Assembly (NCBI RefSeq): GCF_900156625.1
Contig: NZ_FTOB01000004.1
Span: 310,001-374,000 of the forward strand
Direction of reading: 5' to 3'
DNA length: 64,000 nucleotides
DNA from: Zobellia uliginosa
GTDB lineage: Bacteria; Bacteroidota; Bacteroidia; Flavobacteriales; Flavobacteriaceae
The translations under genes and the position numbers were made by a program. Shown piece by piece: positions 52,701 to 61,043 of this stretch. A model generated the notes under the pieces. That model made no database searches. It had not been told where the DNA came from and worked only from the letters and a program-made list of their open reading frames with translations. How positions within the stretch are numbered: the stretch's first letter is position 1; each line of letters begins with the position of its first letter.

Positions 52701-52972
52701 ATGGTAGTAGATGCTCCAATAGCTCGGGTTTCATTTTTGTACCCGATGTAAGAGAATACTAATGATTGACCTTCGCTAGCCGAAATGGCATAGTTTCCGT
52801 CAAAATCGGTTTGGGTTCCGTTAGTCGTTCCTTGAACTACAATGTTCACCCCTGGTAGCGGGAGACCATCTTGGTCGGATACCGTACCGGTAATGGTTTT
52901 GCTTTGTGCAAAAGATAACTGCACGATTAACGCCAAAAACAGCGTCAACAATCCTTTTTGTTTTGCTCTCAT
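49709..52972 (-). CDS. SusC/RagA family TonB-linked outer membrane transporter
   Basis: This is a TonB-dependent transporter of 1087 residues from the ATG at 52972 (MRAKQKGLLTLFLALIVQLS, signal peptide ending SFAQ). A carboxypeptidase regulatory-like domain (ITGTVSDQDGLPLPGVNIVV) comes first. The SusC/RagA plug signature is DEVVVTALGIKREKKALGYA, with YGYRAANGVIIITTKTGKRK at the end of the plug. A barrel of about 22 strands ends in the aromatic FNLKFQF. A 15-codon in-frame extension to 53017 would disturb the signal and was rejected. With SusD 10 bases downstream it forms a typical pair for uptake of glycans or peptides across the outer membrane. A region of about 680 bases separates it from the divergent rpsL. 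Confidence 0.95.
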   Translation of the reverse strand: MRAKQKGLLTLFLALIVQLSFAQSKTITGTVSDQDGLPLPGVNIVVQGTTNGTQTDFDGNYAISASEGQSLVFSYIGYKNETRAIGASTTINLQMSEDAQALDEVVVTALGIKREKKALGYATTNVGGDEVNTAKETNFVNSLSGKVAGLDIKKSNTLGGSSNIILRGYTSITGNNQPLFVIDGTPVSNISNASSASFDTTTSDQTQGRGGYDFGNAAMDINPEDIESINVLKGAAASNLYGYRAANGVIIITTKTGKRKKGLGFTVNSGVTLSNYDKDTFPKYQTEYGAGYGAYYSGPGGYFFEQDIDGDGLDDLTTVFTEDASFGAAFDPSLLVYQWDAFYPESPNYLQATPWAPGKNDFSHIFNTGVTLNNSISVSAGSDTGSFRLGYTNLDQTGIYPNSKLTRNSVDFNGSQDISEKLTVGVKATFTKTDGSGRNGTGYDGRNVAQSYRQWYQTNVDMAAQEKAYYDTGRNVSWNFGGDPLTQDGRKPIFLNNPYFVLFESYESDTRNRIFGNVNLTYKAKDWLTITGRTSLDTYSELQEGRIATGSVDVPEYSRFNRTFTELNYDLLFNYNFDLSEKLTLDGVVGSTARQQRIESIRAVTSGGLAVPKLYALGNSVNLLNPPTEYLGKLKDYGFFGNASFGYNNLLYLDISGRYDISSTLPEENNGFFYPAVSTSFVFSNLINADWLSFAKVRANYAEVGNSTNPYRVYDSYANPTNFTVPFFSVSNQKSNADFVNELTKSYEVGLETSFANKRFGFDLAYYSTQSTNQIYPVAVSRATGYHTLVVNSGQVDNKGIEASAFVSPIRTEDFEWAINGTWAKNESEVISLFTNPATGEEVTNLQMASLQGGISINATVGQPYGSIWGSNFTYIDGKKVIDPTTGRYVVDGTPQPIGDINPDWKGGITNRLTYKDLSFSFLIDVQKGGDVFSLDTWYGYATGIYDITAGTNELGNPKRDPVSEGGGILLEGVNPDGTPNTTRTSMGNYANALGYVRAPNALHVYDASYVKLREVTLSYQLPKKLVDNLPFNSISMSVVGRNLWIIDKNMPYSDPEAGLSSGNIQGYQSGAHPSQKEYGFNLKFQF

Positions 52973-53048
52973 TTTATAATTATTTGAATTAGCTAGAGCC
53001 AAAAGTCTTAATTTCACGTTAATAATCCAATTTTTTTTAACGTTAAAT

Positions 53049-53060
53049 TATGCATGCATA
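53049..53060. repeat. 12-nt palindrome TATGCATGCATA upstream of susC
   Basis: This perfect 12-base palindrome lies 77 bases upstream of the susC ATG. The same 12 bases form the core of the 14-base palindrome upstream of the KAS III gene (6858-6871). It is a candidate operator; the binding factor is unknown. Confidence 0.4.
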
Positions 53061-53393
53061 GGTTTTTTGGTGTTACAAATTGGGTTGACAGGTCTTATTT
53101 TTATGAAAATAACACATTAAAAGAGTCCGATGTTACATAAAAGGCAGTTTTTTGAAATGGTTTGTGAAAAACGACCTCGGTTTGTGTTAAAATATTTGGA
53201 ATAATTTAATAATGCTGTTTTTGGCAAGTTTTTGTTAAAATAACAGTATTAGGCCTCTATAAAAGTAAGTAAATGGCTTCAAGTTGTGAGTAATATTATA
53301 TTGTTTTATTGAAATTCATGGAGTTTTGTGGTTTAGATGATTTTGTTTATTAGGGTGAAATCGGCTTGTCTCGTGATTTTATCGGGGATGGAA

Positions 53394-53422
53394 TTGATGT
53401 GTTGTTGATGAGGGTATTTTTG
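53394..53422 (+). promoter_or_regulatory. Possible distal promoter of the str operon (TTG-N18-TATTTTTG)
   Basis: TTG (53394-53396) and TATTTTTG (53415-53422) are separated by 18 bases, within the 17-23 range of Flavobacterium promoters. It would give rpsL a leader of about 220 nt. The surrounding DNA is very G/T-rich, which raises the chance of a random TTTG match. Confidence 0.35.
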
Positions 53423-53520
53423 GTTGATTATGTGTGTGGGGTTTGGGGTGTGGATTTTGGAGTTTTGGTTTTGAGCGGCTTAAATGTTAGAGTGTGTTTT
53501 TCTCTTGGGTTGGGGGTGGA
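53401..53520 (+). other. Strongly G/T-biased stretch
   Basis: By hand count, 53401-53460 has no C and only six A in 60 bases, and 53401-53520 has four C and 14 A in 120. There are several G runs of 3-5 (GGGG, GGG, GGGGG). It is not an evident open reading frame or simple tandem repeat. Confidence 0.6.
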
Positions 53521-53575
53521 TTTTTTCCGATGAGGGTTTCTAAAATAAATTTCTTGGAAAATTAATGGCAAACTA

Positions 53576-53606
53576 TTTGAATTTCTGTGAAATAGTATTA
53601 CATTTG
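53576..53606 (+). promoter_or_regulatory. Promoter of the str (rpsL-rpsG-fusA-rpsJ) operon
   Basis: TTTG (53576-53579) and TACATTTG (53599-53606) are 19 bases apart, matching both halves of the Bacteroidota promoter (TTTG and TAnnTTTG, spacing 17-23). This is the only upstream element in the window's conventional promoters with both halves intact and outside biased DNA. The transcript would start about 53612, giving a leader near 37 nt before the rpsL ATG. Confidence 0.7.
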
Positions 53607-53648
53607 CCGACCCTTAAACAAGGGCTTATTTATACATATATATTTAGT

Positions 53649-54023
53649 ATGCCAACAATTTCACAATTAGTACGAAAAGGAAGGTCCACGATTACTAAGA
53701 AGAGTAAATCGGCGGCTTTGGATTCGTGTCCTCAAAGAAGAGGTGTTTGTACTCGTGTTTATACGACTACGCCAAAGAAACCAAATTCAGCTATGAGAAA
53801 AGTAGCAAGGGTTAGGTTGACCAATGGTAAGGAAGTAAACGCTTACATCCCCGGAGAAGGACATAACCTCCAAGAGCACTCGATAGTATTAGTAAGGGGC
53901 GGAAGGGTGAAGGATTTGCCAGGTGTTAGATACCATATCGTTAGAGGTGCTTTGGATACTGCAGGTGTTGCAGGAAGGACTCAACGTAGGTCTAAGTACG
54001 GTGCAAAACGCCCTAAGAAGTAA
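53649..54023 (+). CDS. rpsL: 30S ribosomal protein S12
   Basis: S12 is 124 residues and sits at the decoding centre. The hallmark loop [20 protein letters not shown] is present with both lysines (K43, K44), and the second loop reads [13 protein letters not shown]; the classical streptomycin-resistance positions are thus wild type. The ATG at 53649 gives [12 protein letters not shown], the universal S12 start; 28 in-frame codons upstream overlap the promoter. It is the first gene of the str cluster. Confidence 0.98.
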   Translation: MPTISQLVRKGRSTITKKSKSAALDSCPQRRGVCTRVYTTTPKKPNSAMRKVARVRLTNGKEVNAYIPGEGHNLQEHSIVLVRGGRVKDLPGVRYHIVRGALDTAGVAGRTQRRSKYGAKRPKK

Positions 54024-54097
54024 ATGAACAAAGGGTGTTTAGGTGAGGGTCGAGACAATGGTTTCGATGCTGGCTTAAAATCCGAAATTATTAAGTA

Positions 54098-54574
54098 ATG
54101 AGAAAAAGACAGGCAAAAAAAAGACCACTTTTACCAGATCCAAGATTTAACGATCAATTGGTAACGCGTTTCGTCAATATGATGATGTGGGACGGTAAGA
54201 AGTCTATCGCTTTTAGTGTTTTTTACGATGCAATGGATATCGTAGAAGAGAAAAAGACCGATGATGAAAAAACTGCTTTAGAGCTTTGGAAGGATGCTCT
54301 TTCCAATGTGATGCCTCACGTTGAGGTGAGAAGTAGAAGGGTTGGTGGGGCTACGTTCCAGATTCCGATGCAAATCAGGCCGGACCGTAAGATATCTACT
54401 GCAATGAAATGGCTTATCAGTTTCGCTAGAAAGCGTAACGAGAAAGGTATGGCCCAAAAATTGGCAGCTGAGGTTCTTGCCGCTTCGAAAGAAGAAGGTG
54501 CAGCTGTTAAAAAGAGAGTTGATACGCATAAAATGGCTGAGGCCAATAAGGCATTTTCCCACTTTAGATTTTAA
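54098..54574 (+). CDS. rpsG: 30S ribosomal protein S7
   Basis: S7 (158 residues) starts assembly of the 30S head. Its opening [20 protein letters not shown] and the segment [17 protein letters not shown] are characteristic. It lies 74 bases after rpsL, with no terminator between, and 6 bases before fusA. In E. coli S7 represses its own operon; nothing comparable was recognised in the short rpsL-rpsG gap. Confidence 0.98.
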   Translation: MRKRQAKKRPLLPDPRFNDQLVTRFVNMMMWDGKKSIAFSVFYDAMDIVEEKKTDDEKTALELWKDALSNVMPHVEVRSRRVGGATFQIPMQIRPDRKISTAMKWLISFARKRNEKGMAQKLAAEVLAASKEEGAAVKKRVDTHKMAEANKAFSHFRF

Positions 54575-54580
54575 TCAGAA

Positions 54581-56713
54581 ATGGCAAGAGATTTAAAATA
54601 CACAAGAAATATAGGTATTGCGGCTCATATCGATGCCGGTAAGACCACTACGACGGAACGTATACTTTTTTATACGGGTGTAAGTCATAAAATAGGGGAG
54701 GTGCATGATGGTGCTGCAACTATGGATTGGATGGAGCAAGAGCAAGAGCGTGGTATCACGATTACCTCTGCGGCTACTACCTGTACATGGAAGTTTCCTT
54801 TGGAAAACGCAAAACCGTTACCTGAAACAAAAGATTATCACTTTAATATTATAGATACTCCGGGACACGTTGATTTTACTGTTGAGGTAAACCGATCTTT
54901 GCGTGTGTTGGATGGTTTGGTCTTCCTTTTTAGTGCTGTTGATGGTGTTGAGCCTCAATCAGAGACAAACTGGAGATTGGCCGATAACTATAAAGTACCA
55001 CGTATTGGTTTCGTGAACAAAATGGATCGTCAAGGGGCTAACTTCTTGAATGTCTGTAAGCAAGTGAAAGAAATGCTCGGTTCAAATGCTGTGCCGATCG
55101 TTCTTCCAATTGGTGACGAGGCTGATTTTAGGGGTATTGTCGATTTGGCCAAGAATAGGGCTATCGAATGGCACGAAGATAATTTTGGGTCTACTTTTGA
55201 TGAGATTGAGATTCCGGAAGATATGAAGGCCGAGGTTAAGGAGTATAGGGCTGCTTTGATCGAAGCTGTTGCTGAATACGACGAGGAGTTGATGGAGAAA
55301 TTCTTCGAAGATGAGGATTCTATTACCGAAGACGAGGTGCATGCTGCTTTGAGGGCTGCTGTAATGGATAGGGCAATTATACCAATGGTGTGTGGTTCTT
55401 CCTTTAAGAACAAGGGGGTTCAATTTTTGTTGGATGCCGTTTGTAGATACTTGCCTTCGCCTGTTGATAAAGAGGCTATTGTAGGCGTAAATCCCGAGAC
55501 TGGAAAAGAAGAGTCTAGAAAACCTGATGTAAAGGAGCCTTTTGCTGCCCTTGCGTTTAAAATTGCCACGGATCCTTTCGTAGGTAGGTTGGCTTTCTTT
55601 AGAACTTATTCTGGTCGTCTGGACGCCGGTTCGTATATATTGAACAACCGTTCAGGTAAAAAAGAGCGTATCTCCCGTATATATCAAATGCATTCCAATA
55701 AGCAAAATGCTATCGATTATATCGAAGCAGGTGATATTGGGGCTGCGGTTGGATTTAAGGATATTAAAACAGGGGATACCATGTCCGCTGAAAAGCATCC
55801 TATTGTATTGGAGAGCATGGACTTTCCTGATCCTGTAATCGGTATTGCCGTTGAGCCTAAAACAAAGGCCGATGTAGATAAGTTGGGTATGGCCTTGAGT
55901 AAATTGGCTGAAGAGGATCCTACTTTTCAGGTGAAAACCGATGAGGCTTCCGGTCAGACCATTATATCTGGTATGGGTGAGCTTCACTTGGATATTATTG
56001 TAGATCGTTTGAAGAGGGAATTTAAGGTCGAGGTAAACCAAGGTCAGCCACAGGTTGAGTACAAGGAGGCCTTTACCCAGGCGGCGGATCATAGGGAGAC
56101 CTATAAGAAGCAATCTGGTGGTCGTGGTAAGTTTGCCGATATTGTATTTACAATTGAGCCTGCTGAAGACGAGGAAGCTACAGGTCTTGAGTTTGTGAAC
56201 GTGATAAAGGGTGGTAACATTCCTAAGGAATTTATACCAGCTGTTGAAAAAGGATTCAAAGATGCCATGAAAAATGGTCCTTTGGCCGGATTCGAGATGG
56301 ATAGTATGAAGGTTACCCTTAAGGATGGTTCCTTCCATGCGGTGGATTCTGACTCCTTATCGTTTGAGTTGGCTGCCAAAATGGGTTATAAAGCGGCTGC
56401 GAAAGCTGCAAAAGCTGTGCTTATGGAGCCTATCATGAAGATTGAGGTGTTGACACCTGAGGAAAACATGGGTGATATAGTTGGTGATTTGAACCGAAGA
56501 AGGGGTACAATTTCCAACATGAGTGACAGGGCCGGGGCAAAAGTGATTAAAGGTGAAGTGCCTTTATCTGAAATGTTCGGTTATGTGACTTCATTGAGAA
56601 CGTTGTCATCGGGTAGGGCAACCTCTACCATGGAATTTTCTCACTATGCAGAAACACCATCGAATATCGCAGAAGAAGTAATTAAGGCAGCAAAAGGTGT
56701 AACCACCGCTTAA
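54581..56713 (+). CDS. fusA: Elongation factor G
   Basis: EF-G is the translocation GTPase, 710 residues. G1 is [19 protein letters not shown], switch I includes [14 protein letters not shown]3 is DTPGHVDF, and G4 is NKMD. Domains II to V follow in normal order, with the domain IV loop segment [11 protein letters not shown]. Its place between rpsG and rpsJ marks it as the housekeeping copy rather than a paralogue such as FusB/EF-G2. It starts 6 bases after rpsG and ends 11 bases before rpsJ. Confidence 0.98.
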   Translation: MARDLKYTRNIGIAAHIDAGKTTTTERILFYTGVSHKIGEVHDGAATMDWMEQEQERGITITSAATTCTWKFPLENAKPLPETKDYHFNIIDTPGHVDFTVEVNRSLRVLDGLVFLFSAVDGVEPQSETNWRLADNYKVPRIGFVNKMDRQGANFLNVCKQVKEMLGSNAVPIVLPIGDEADFRGIVDLAKNRAIEWHEDNFGSTFDEIEIPEDMKAEVKEYRAALIEAVAEYDEELMEKFFEDEDSITEDEVHAALRAAVMDRAIIPMVCGSSFKNKGVQFLLDAVCRYLPSPVDKEAIVGVNPETGKEESRKPDVKEPFAALAFKIATDPFVGRLAFFRTYSGRLDAGSYILNNRSGKKERISRIYQMHSNKQNAIDYIEAGDIGAAVGFKDIKTGDTMSAEKHPIVLESMDFPDPVIGIAVEPKTKADVDKLGMALSKLAEEDPTFQVKTDEASGQTIISGMGELHLDIIVDRLKREFKVEVNQGQPQVEYKEAFTQAADHRETYKKQSGGRGKFADIVFTIEPAEDEEATGLEFVNVIKGGNIPKEFIPAVEKGFKDAMKNGPLAGFEMDSMKVTLKDGSFHAVDSDSLSFELAAKMGYKAAAKAAKAVLMEPIMKIEVLTPEENMGDIVGDLNRRRGTISNMSDRAGAKVIKGEVPLSEMFGYVTSLRTLSSGRATSTMEFSHYAETPSNIAEEVIKAAKGVTTA

Positions 56714-56724
56714 TTTTTAGAAAG

Positions 56725-57030
56725 ATGAGCCAAAAAATAAGGATAAAACTAAAATCTTACGACCATAATCTAGTAGATAAGTCTGCAGAGAAAATCGTAA
56801 AGACCGTAAAGACTACTGGGGCTGTGGTAACCGGGCCAATTCCGCTACCTACGCACAAAAAGATATTTACCGTATTGCGTTCGCCGCACGTAAATAAGAA
56901 GTCTAGAGAGCAATTCCAGCTTAGTTCTTACAAGAGATTGTTGGATATTTATAGCTCTTCATCAAAAACTATTGATGCACTTATGAAGCTTGAGCTTCCT
57001 AGTGGTGTCGAGGTTGAGATAAAAGTCTAG
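56725..57030 (+). CDS. rpsJ: 30S ribosomal protein S10
   Basis: S10 (101 residues) is part of the 30S head and, as NusE, of antitermination complexes. The start [20 protein letters not shown] and the [20 protein letters not shown] segment are diagnostic. In E. coli it leads the S10 operon; here it follows fusA by 11 bases and is cut off from rplC by a 188-base gap with a terminator, so it behaves as the last gene of the str unit. Confidence 0.98.
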   Translation: MSQKIRIKLKSYDHNLVDKSAEKIVKTVKTTGAVVTGPIPLPTHKKIFTVLRSPHVNKKSREQFQLSSYKRLLDIYSSSSKTIDALMKLELPSGVEVEIKV

Positions 57031-57094
57031 GTATTTTCCGTCCGGATTAGGATGGAGGACATGTCCCGAGCTGCGTGCGAGGGAAAAACGGAGA

Positions 57095-57119
57095 AAAACA
57101 ATCAGGGTTGAATTGTTTT
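57095..57119 (+). other. Hairpin overlapping the rpsJ-rplC terminator (possible antiterminator)
   Basis: AAAACAAT (57095-57102) and ATTGTTTT (57112-57119) are perfectly complementary. The loop between them contains CAGGGT (57103-57108), the 5' arm of the adjacent terminator, and the 3' arm lies inside the terminator loop. The two hairpins therefore compete. A stable pseudoknot seems unlikely because the connecting loops are only 0-3 nt. Confidence 0.4.
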
Positions 57120-57133
57120 GACCCTGTTTTTTT
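57103..57133 (+). terminator. Intrinsic terminator between rpsJ and rplC
   Basis: CAGGGT (57103-57108) pairs with ACCCTG (57121-57126) around a 12-nt loop and is followed at once by seven T. It lies about 70 bases after rpsJ and 85 before rplC, inside what is normally a continuous ribosomal protein cluster, so it may be partial or regulated. Confidence 0.7.
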
Positions 57134-57218
57134 GCCCGATAGTTAATGAGTATTAATAAATGTAATATAAACGGAAGACGGGTTTTTGTAAATCTGGATT
57201 CCATAATCTAAAATCAGT

Positions 57219-57836
57219 ATGTCTGGGTTAATTGGAAAAAAAGTAGGCATGACCAGCATCTTTGACGAGAACGGGAAGAATATCCCCTGTACCGTTATCG
57301 AAGCCGGACCATGTGTGGTTACCCAAGTCAGAACCGAGGAAGTTGATGGCTATAATGCCCTTCAGCTTGGTTTCGATGACAAGGCAGAGAAGCGTGCTAA
57401 TAAGGCCGAAGCAGGTCATTTTAAAAAGGCAGGTACATCTCCTAAGAAAAAGGTCGTTGAATTTCAAGGTTTTGAGGAGGAATACAAATTAGGGGATACC
57501 GTTGGTGTCGATCTTTTTGTAGAAGGAGAGTTTGTGGATGTCATTGGTACGTCTAAAGGAAAAGGTTTTCAAGGTGTTGTAAAACGCCACGGATTTGGTG
57601 GTGTGGGTCAAGCGACCCATGGTCAGCATAACCGATTGAGAGCTCCAGGTTCCATTGGTGCCGCATCTTATCCTGCAAGAGTTTTTAAAGGAATGAAAAT
57701 GGCCGGTAGAATGGGTGGTGAACGAGTTACCATTCAGAACCTTAGAGTGTTGAAGGTTGTTCCGGAAAAGAATCTTTTGGTTGTAAAAGGTGCTGTTCCA
57801 GGTCATAAGAACGCTTACGTAACTATCGAGAAGTAA
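57219..57836 (+). CDS. rplC: 50S ribosomal protein L3
   Basis: L3 is 205 residues. The start [20 protein letters not shown] and the peptidyl-transferase-facing loop ([20 protein letters not shown]) are typical; the latter region is where pleuromutilin-resistance changes arise in other bacteria. It begins a tight run of ribosomal genes: its TAA overlaps the rplD ATG by one base. No TAnnTTTG element was found in the gap upstream, so read-through from rpsJ may be its main source of transcript. Confidence 0.98.
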   Translation: MSGLIGKKVGMTSIFDENGKNIPCTVIEAGPCVVTQVRTEEVDGYNALQLGFDDKAEKRANKAEAGHFKKAGTSPKKKVVEFQGFEEEYKLGDTVGVDLFVEGEFVDVIGTSKGKGFQGVVKRHGFGGVGQATHGQHNRLRAPGSIGAASYPARVFKGMKMAGRMGGERVTIQNLRVLKVVPEKNLLVVKGAVPGHKNAYVTIEK

Positions 57837-58465
57837 TGAAGGTAGCAGTTTTAGATATCAAAGGAAAAGAAACAGGTAGAAAGGCAGACCTTTCTGATGC
57901 TGTTTTCGCAATAGAGCCTAACGAGCATGCCGTTTATTTGGATGTTAAGCAGTATTTGGCACACCAAAGACAAGGTACGCATAAAGCTAAGGAGCGTGCG
58001 GAGATTGCGGGTAGTACTCGTAAGATCAAGAAACAAAAAGGAACAGGTACTGCCCGTGCAGGTAGTATCAAATCTCCGATTTTTAGGGGTGGTGGTAGAA
58101 TTTTTGGTCCAAGACCAAAAGATTACGGTCAAAAATTGAACAAAAACGTGAAACGTTTGGCCCGTAAATCTGCCTTGAGTATCAAATCTAAAGAGCAGGC
58201 AATTTTGGTTGTTGAAGATTTTAATTTTGATGCTCCAAAGACAAAAGATTTTAAGGATGTTTTGAAGTCTTTAGGGCTTGAAAACAAAAAATCGCTGTTT
58301 GTCTTGGGTGAACCAAATAATAGCTTATATTTGTCTTCGCGAAATTTGAAGGATTCCGAAGTCATAACCTCCTCAGAGATAAGTACTTACAAGATTTTAA
58401 ACGCAAATAATATTGTGTTATTGGAAGGTGCCTTAGAAGGATTGGAGTCTAATTTAACAAAATAG
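57836..58465 (+). CDS. rplD: 50S ribosomal protein L4
   Basis: L4 is 209 residues and lines the exit tunnel through its extended loop (QKGTGTARAGSIKSPIFRGG). In E. coli, L4 represses the S10 operon by binding its leader; here a structured leader lies upstream of rplC, one gene away, which makes autoregulation possible but untested. The start codon overlaps the rplC stop (TAATG). Confidence 0.98.
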   Translation: MKVAVLDIKGKETGRKADLSDAVFAIEPNEHAVYLDVKQYLAHQRQGTHKAKERAEIAGSTRKIKKQKGTGTARAGSIKSPIFRGGGRIFGPRPKDYGQKLNKNVKRLARKSALSIKSKEQAILVVEDFNFDAPKTKDFKDVLKSLGLENKKSLFVLGEPNNSLYLSSRNLKDSEVITSSEISTYKILNANNIVLLEGALEGLESNLTK

Positions 58466-58471
58466 AAAGCC

Positions 58472-58762
58472 ATGAATGTGTTGATAAAACCAATAATAAC
58501 GGAAAAAATGACCGCTGATAGCGAGTTGTACAATCGTTATGGTTTCATAGTTGATCCAAGGGCCAACAAGATCCAGATAAAAGACGCGGTAGAAGCAACT
58601 TACGGTGTTTCGGTAAAGAAAGTGAGAACCATGAATTATGGTCCTAGCAGAAAGACACGTTACACTAAGACTGGTATACAGCATGGAAAAACTAACGCGA
58701 TTAAAAAAGCGGTAGTTGATGTGGTTGAAGGTGATATCATTGATTTTTACAGTAATCTATAA
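58472..58762 (+). CDS. rplW: 50S ribosomal protein L23
   Basis: L23 is 96 residues and docks trigger factor and SRP at the tunnel exit. The start MNVLIKPIITEKMTADSELY and the segment VEATYGVSVKKVRTMNY are diagnostic. It starts 6 bases after rplD and ends 9 bases before rplB. Confidence 0.98.
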   Translation: MNVLIKPIITEKMTADSELYNRYGFIVDPRANKIQIKDAVEATYGVSVKKVRTMNYGPSRKTRYTKTGIQHGKTNAIKKAVVDVVEGDIIDFYSNL

Positions 58763-58771
58763 AGACAAGAA

Positions 58772-59596
58772 ATGTCAGTTAGAAAATTAAAACCCATAAC
58801 CCCCGGGCAGCGTTTTAGAGTAGTAAATGGTTTTGATGCCATTACTGCTGATAAGCCGGAGAAGAGTTTGCTCGCTCCGTTAAAAAAATCGGGAGGTAGA
58901 AACAGTCAAGGAAAAATGACTATGCGCCATAGAGGTGGTGGTCATAAAAGAAGGTATCGTGTGATAGATTTCAAAAGGGATAAGCAAGATATTGCTGCGA
59001 CCGTCGAGTCTATTCAGTACGATCCTAACAGAACGGCCTTTATAGCATTGCTAAAATATGCCGATGGTGAGAAGCGATATATCGTCGCGCAGAATGGCCT
59101 TCAAGTTGGTCAAGAAGTGGTTGCTGGTAAGAGTGCTGCTCCGGAAATAGGGAATGCATTGTTTATTAGTGATATTCCATTGGGTACTATTATTTCTTGT
59201 ATTGAGTTGCGGCCAGGTCAAGGTGCCGTTATGGCGAGAAGTGCTGGTACGTTTGCCCAGTTGATGGCGAAAGACGGTAAGTTTGTTACGGTCAAGATGC
59301 CTTCAGGTGAAACAAGGTTGATTTTGTCAACATGTATGGCGACTATCGGGGCTATTTCAAACTCAGATCACCAGTTGTTGGTATCCGGTAAAGCGGGTAG
59401 AAGCAGATGGTTGGGTAGGAGGCCTAGAACAAGACCGGTAGCGATGAACCCTGTCGATCACCCGATGGGTGGTGGTGAAGGTAGAGCTTCAGGTGGTCAC
59501 CCAAGATCGAGAAACGGAATTCCGGCTAAAGGTTATAGAACGCGTACTAGAACCAAGAAGACGAATAAGTATATTCTAGAACGTAGAAAGAAATAA
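58772..59596 (+). CDS. rplB: 50S ribosomal protein L2
   Basis: L2 is 274 residues and supports subunit joining and peptidyl transfer. [20 protein letters not shown] and the C-terminal [20 protein letters not shown], with the conserved His, are intact. It lies 14 bases before rpsS. Confidence 0.99.
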   Translation: MSVRKLKPITPGQRFRVVNGFDAITADKPEKSLLAPLKKSGGRNSQGKMTMRHRGGGHKRRYRVIDFKRDKQDIAATVESIQYDPNRTAFIALLKYADGEKRYIVAQNGLQVGQEVVAGKSAAPEIGNALFISDIPLGTIISCIELRPGQGAVMARSAGTFAQLMAKDGKFVTVKMPSGETRLILSTCMATIGAISNSDHQLLVSGKAGRSRWLGRRPRTRPVAMNPVDHPMGGGEGRASGGHPRSRNGIPAKGYRTRTRTKKTNKYILERRKK

Positions 59597-59610
59597 TAAA
59601 GTAAGAAACA

Positions 59611-59889
59611 ATGGCACGATCGTTAAAAAAAGGACCTTACGTTCACTACAGCTTGGAGAAAAAAATCCAGCAGAGCGCATCTTCGGGAAAGAAGAGCGTT
59701 ATAAAAACGTGGTCAAGAGCATCGATGATAACACCTGATTTTGTAGGTCAGACTATAGCTGTGCATAATGGAAGACAGTTTGTTCCTGTGTTCGTTACAG
59801 AGAATATGGTAGGTCATAAATTAGGCGAATTTTCTCCGACAAGATCTTTTAGAGGTCATGCAGGAGCCAAGAACAAAGGAAAAAAGTAA
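59611..59889 (+). CDS. rpsS: 30S ribosomal protein S19
   Basis: S19 is 92 residues, in the 30S head next to S13. [20 protein letters not shown] and the segment [15 protein letters not shown] are diagnostic. It is followed by rplV after 3 bases. Confidence 0.98.
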   Translation: MARSLKKGPYVHYSLEKKIQQSASSGKKSVIKTWSRASMITPDFVGQTIAVHNGRQFVPVFVTENMVGHKLGEFSPTRSFRGHAGAKNKGKK

Positions 59890-59892
59890 GCT

Positions 59893-60300
59893 ATGGGAGT
59901 TCGAAAAAAACAGATGGCCGAAAGAATCAAGGCCGAGAAAAAGCAAATAGCGTTCGCCAAGTTGAACAATTGCCCTACATCGCCTAGAAAGATGCGTTTG
60001 GTGGCAGACCTTGTTAGGGGTGTGCAGGTAGAAAAGGCCTTGGCCATTCTACGTTTCAACCCAAAAGAGGCTTCTCGTAAGTTAGAGAAGTTGTTGCTTT
60101 CTGCCTTGGCAAACTGGCAAGCTAAGAATGAAGATGCTAGCGTTGAAGATGCGGACCTTTATGTAAAGGAGATTCGCGTTGACGGAGGTAGTATGTTAAA
60201 GAGATTGCGTCCGGCACCACAGGGTAGGGCACATAGAATTAGAAAACGTTCCAACCATGTTACATTGGTGTTGGGGTCTAATAATAATATAGAAAGCTAG
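59893..60300 (+). CDS. rplV: 50S ribosomal protein L22
   Basis: L22 is 135 residues; its beta-hairpin ([20 protein letters not shown]) reaches the tunnel constriction. A basic 25-residue N-terminal extension ([16 protein letters not shown]) precedes the core, making it longer than the E. coli protein of about 110 residues. The rpsC ATG follows 1 base after its stop. Confidence 0.98.
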   Translation: MGVRKKQMAERIKAEKKQIAFAKLNNCPTSPRKMRLVADLVRGVQVEKALAILRFNPKEASRKLEKLLLSALANWQAKNEDASVEDADLYVKEIRVDGGSMLKRLRPAPQGRAHRIRKRSNHVTLVLGSNNNIES

Positions 60301-60301
60301 A

Positions 60302-61024
60302 ATGGGACAGAAAACAAATCCGATAGGAAATCGTCTAGGAATTATCAGGGGATGGGAATCTAACTGGTATGGTGGAAACGATTATGGAGATAAACTAGCT
60401 GAAGACGATAAGATACGTAAGTATATCCATGCGCGTTTGGCCAAGGCTAGCGTTTCAAGGGTAATTATTGAGCGTACCTTAAAGTTGATTACGATTACAG
60501 TGACTACTGCAAGACCTGGTATTATTATCGGTAAAGGTGGTCAAGAGGTAGATAAGCTTAAAGAGGAGCTTAAGAAAATCACCAATAAAGAGGTTCAGAT
60601 CAATATTTACGAGATCAAGAGACCTGAGCTTGATGCGAATTTGGTTGCGGCGAGTATCGCGCGTCAAATCGAAAGCAGGATTTCATTTAGAAGGGCTATA
60701 AAGATGGCTATTGCTGCGGCAATGAGAATGAATGCCGAAGGTATCAAGGTGCAGATTTCCGGTCGTTTGAACGGTGCTGAGATGGCGCGTTCCGAATCGT
60801 ATAAAGATGGTCGTATTCCATTGTCTACTTTTCGTGCTGATATTGATTACGCTTTGCATGAGGCGCAAACAACTTACGGTAAGTTAGGTATTAAAGTATG
60901 GATCATGAAAGGTGAAGTGTACGGCAAGCGTGAATTGTCCCCCTTAGTAGGTATGACCAAAGGTCAGTCTTCAAAAGGAGGTGATAAGCGTGAAGGCGGT
61001 AGAAAGCAACGTCGTAGAAAGTAA
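60302..61024 (+). CDS. rpsC: 30S ribosomal protein S3
   Basis: S3 is 240 residues at the mRNA entry channel. [20 protein letters not shown], the KH domain with [17 protein letters not shown], and a basic C-terminal tail ([11 protein letters not shown]) are present. It is followed by rplP after 19 bases. Confidence 0.98.
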   Translation: MGQKTNPIGNRLGIIRGWESNWYGGNDYGDKLAEDDKIRKYIHARLAKASVSRVIIERTLKLITITVTTARPGIIIGKGGQEVDKLKEELKKITNKEVQINIYEIKRPELDANLVAASIARQIESRISFRRAIKMAIAAAMRMNAEGIKVQISGRLNGAEMARSESYKDGRIPLSTFRADIDYALHEAQTTYGKLGIKVWIMKGEVYGKRELSPLVGMTKGQSSKGGDKREGGRKQRRRK

Positions 61025-61043
61025 TTTTTTAAAGAAGTAAACA

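Larger units (their letters stand above)
52973..53648. other. Intergenic region between divergent susC and rpsL
   Basis: No convincing gene lies in these 676 bases. Near susC there are two copies of ACGTTAA (53016-53022 and 53040-53046) and a TATGCATGCATA palindrome (53049-53060). The middle is A/T-rich with GGTTTGTG repeated twice around 53158-53185. The stretch 53401-53520 is extremely G/T-rich on the + strand. Two + strand promoter-like elements are described separately. No -7 element for susC was recognised on the - strand. Confidence 0.6.

Noticed and set aside
53016-53046. Two ACGTTAA repeats upstream of susC as operator half-sites
   Set aside because: The repeats are short, A/T-rich and only two, so chance cannot be excluded.
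53565-53648. 28-codon N-terminal extension of rpsL
   Set aside because: It contains the promoter -7 element, and the universal S12 N-terminus starts at 53649.
55652-56338. 228-codon open frame on the - strand inside fusA
   Set aside because: It is antisense to a highly conserved gene and looks like a coding shadow.
57095-57126. H-type pseudoknot formed by the two overlapping hairpins before rplC
   Set aside because: The connecting loops would be 0, 3 and 1 nt, too short to cross an 8-bp and a 6-bp stem, so mutually exclusive hairpins are more likely.
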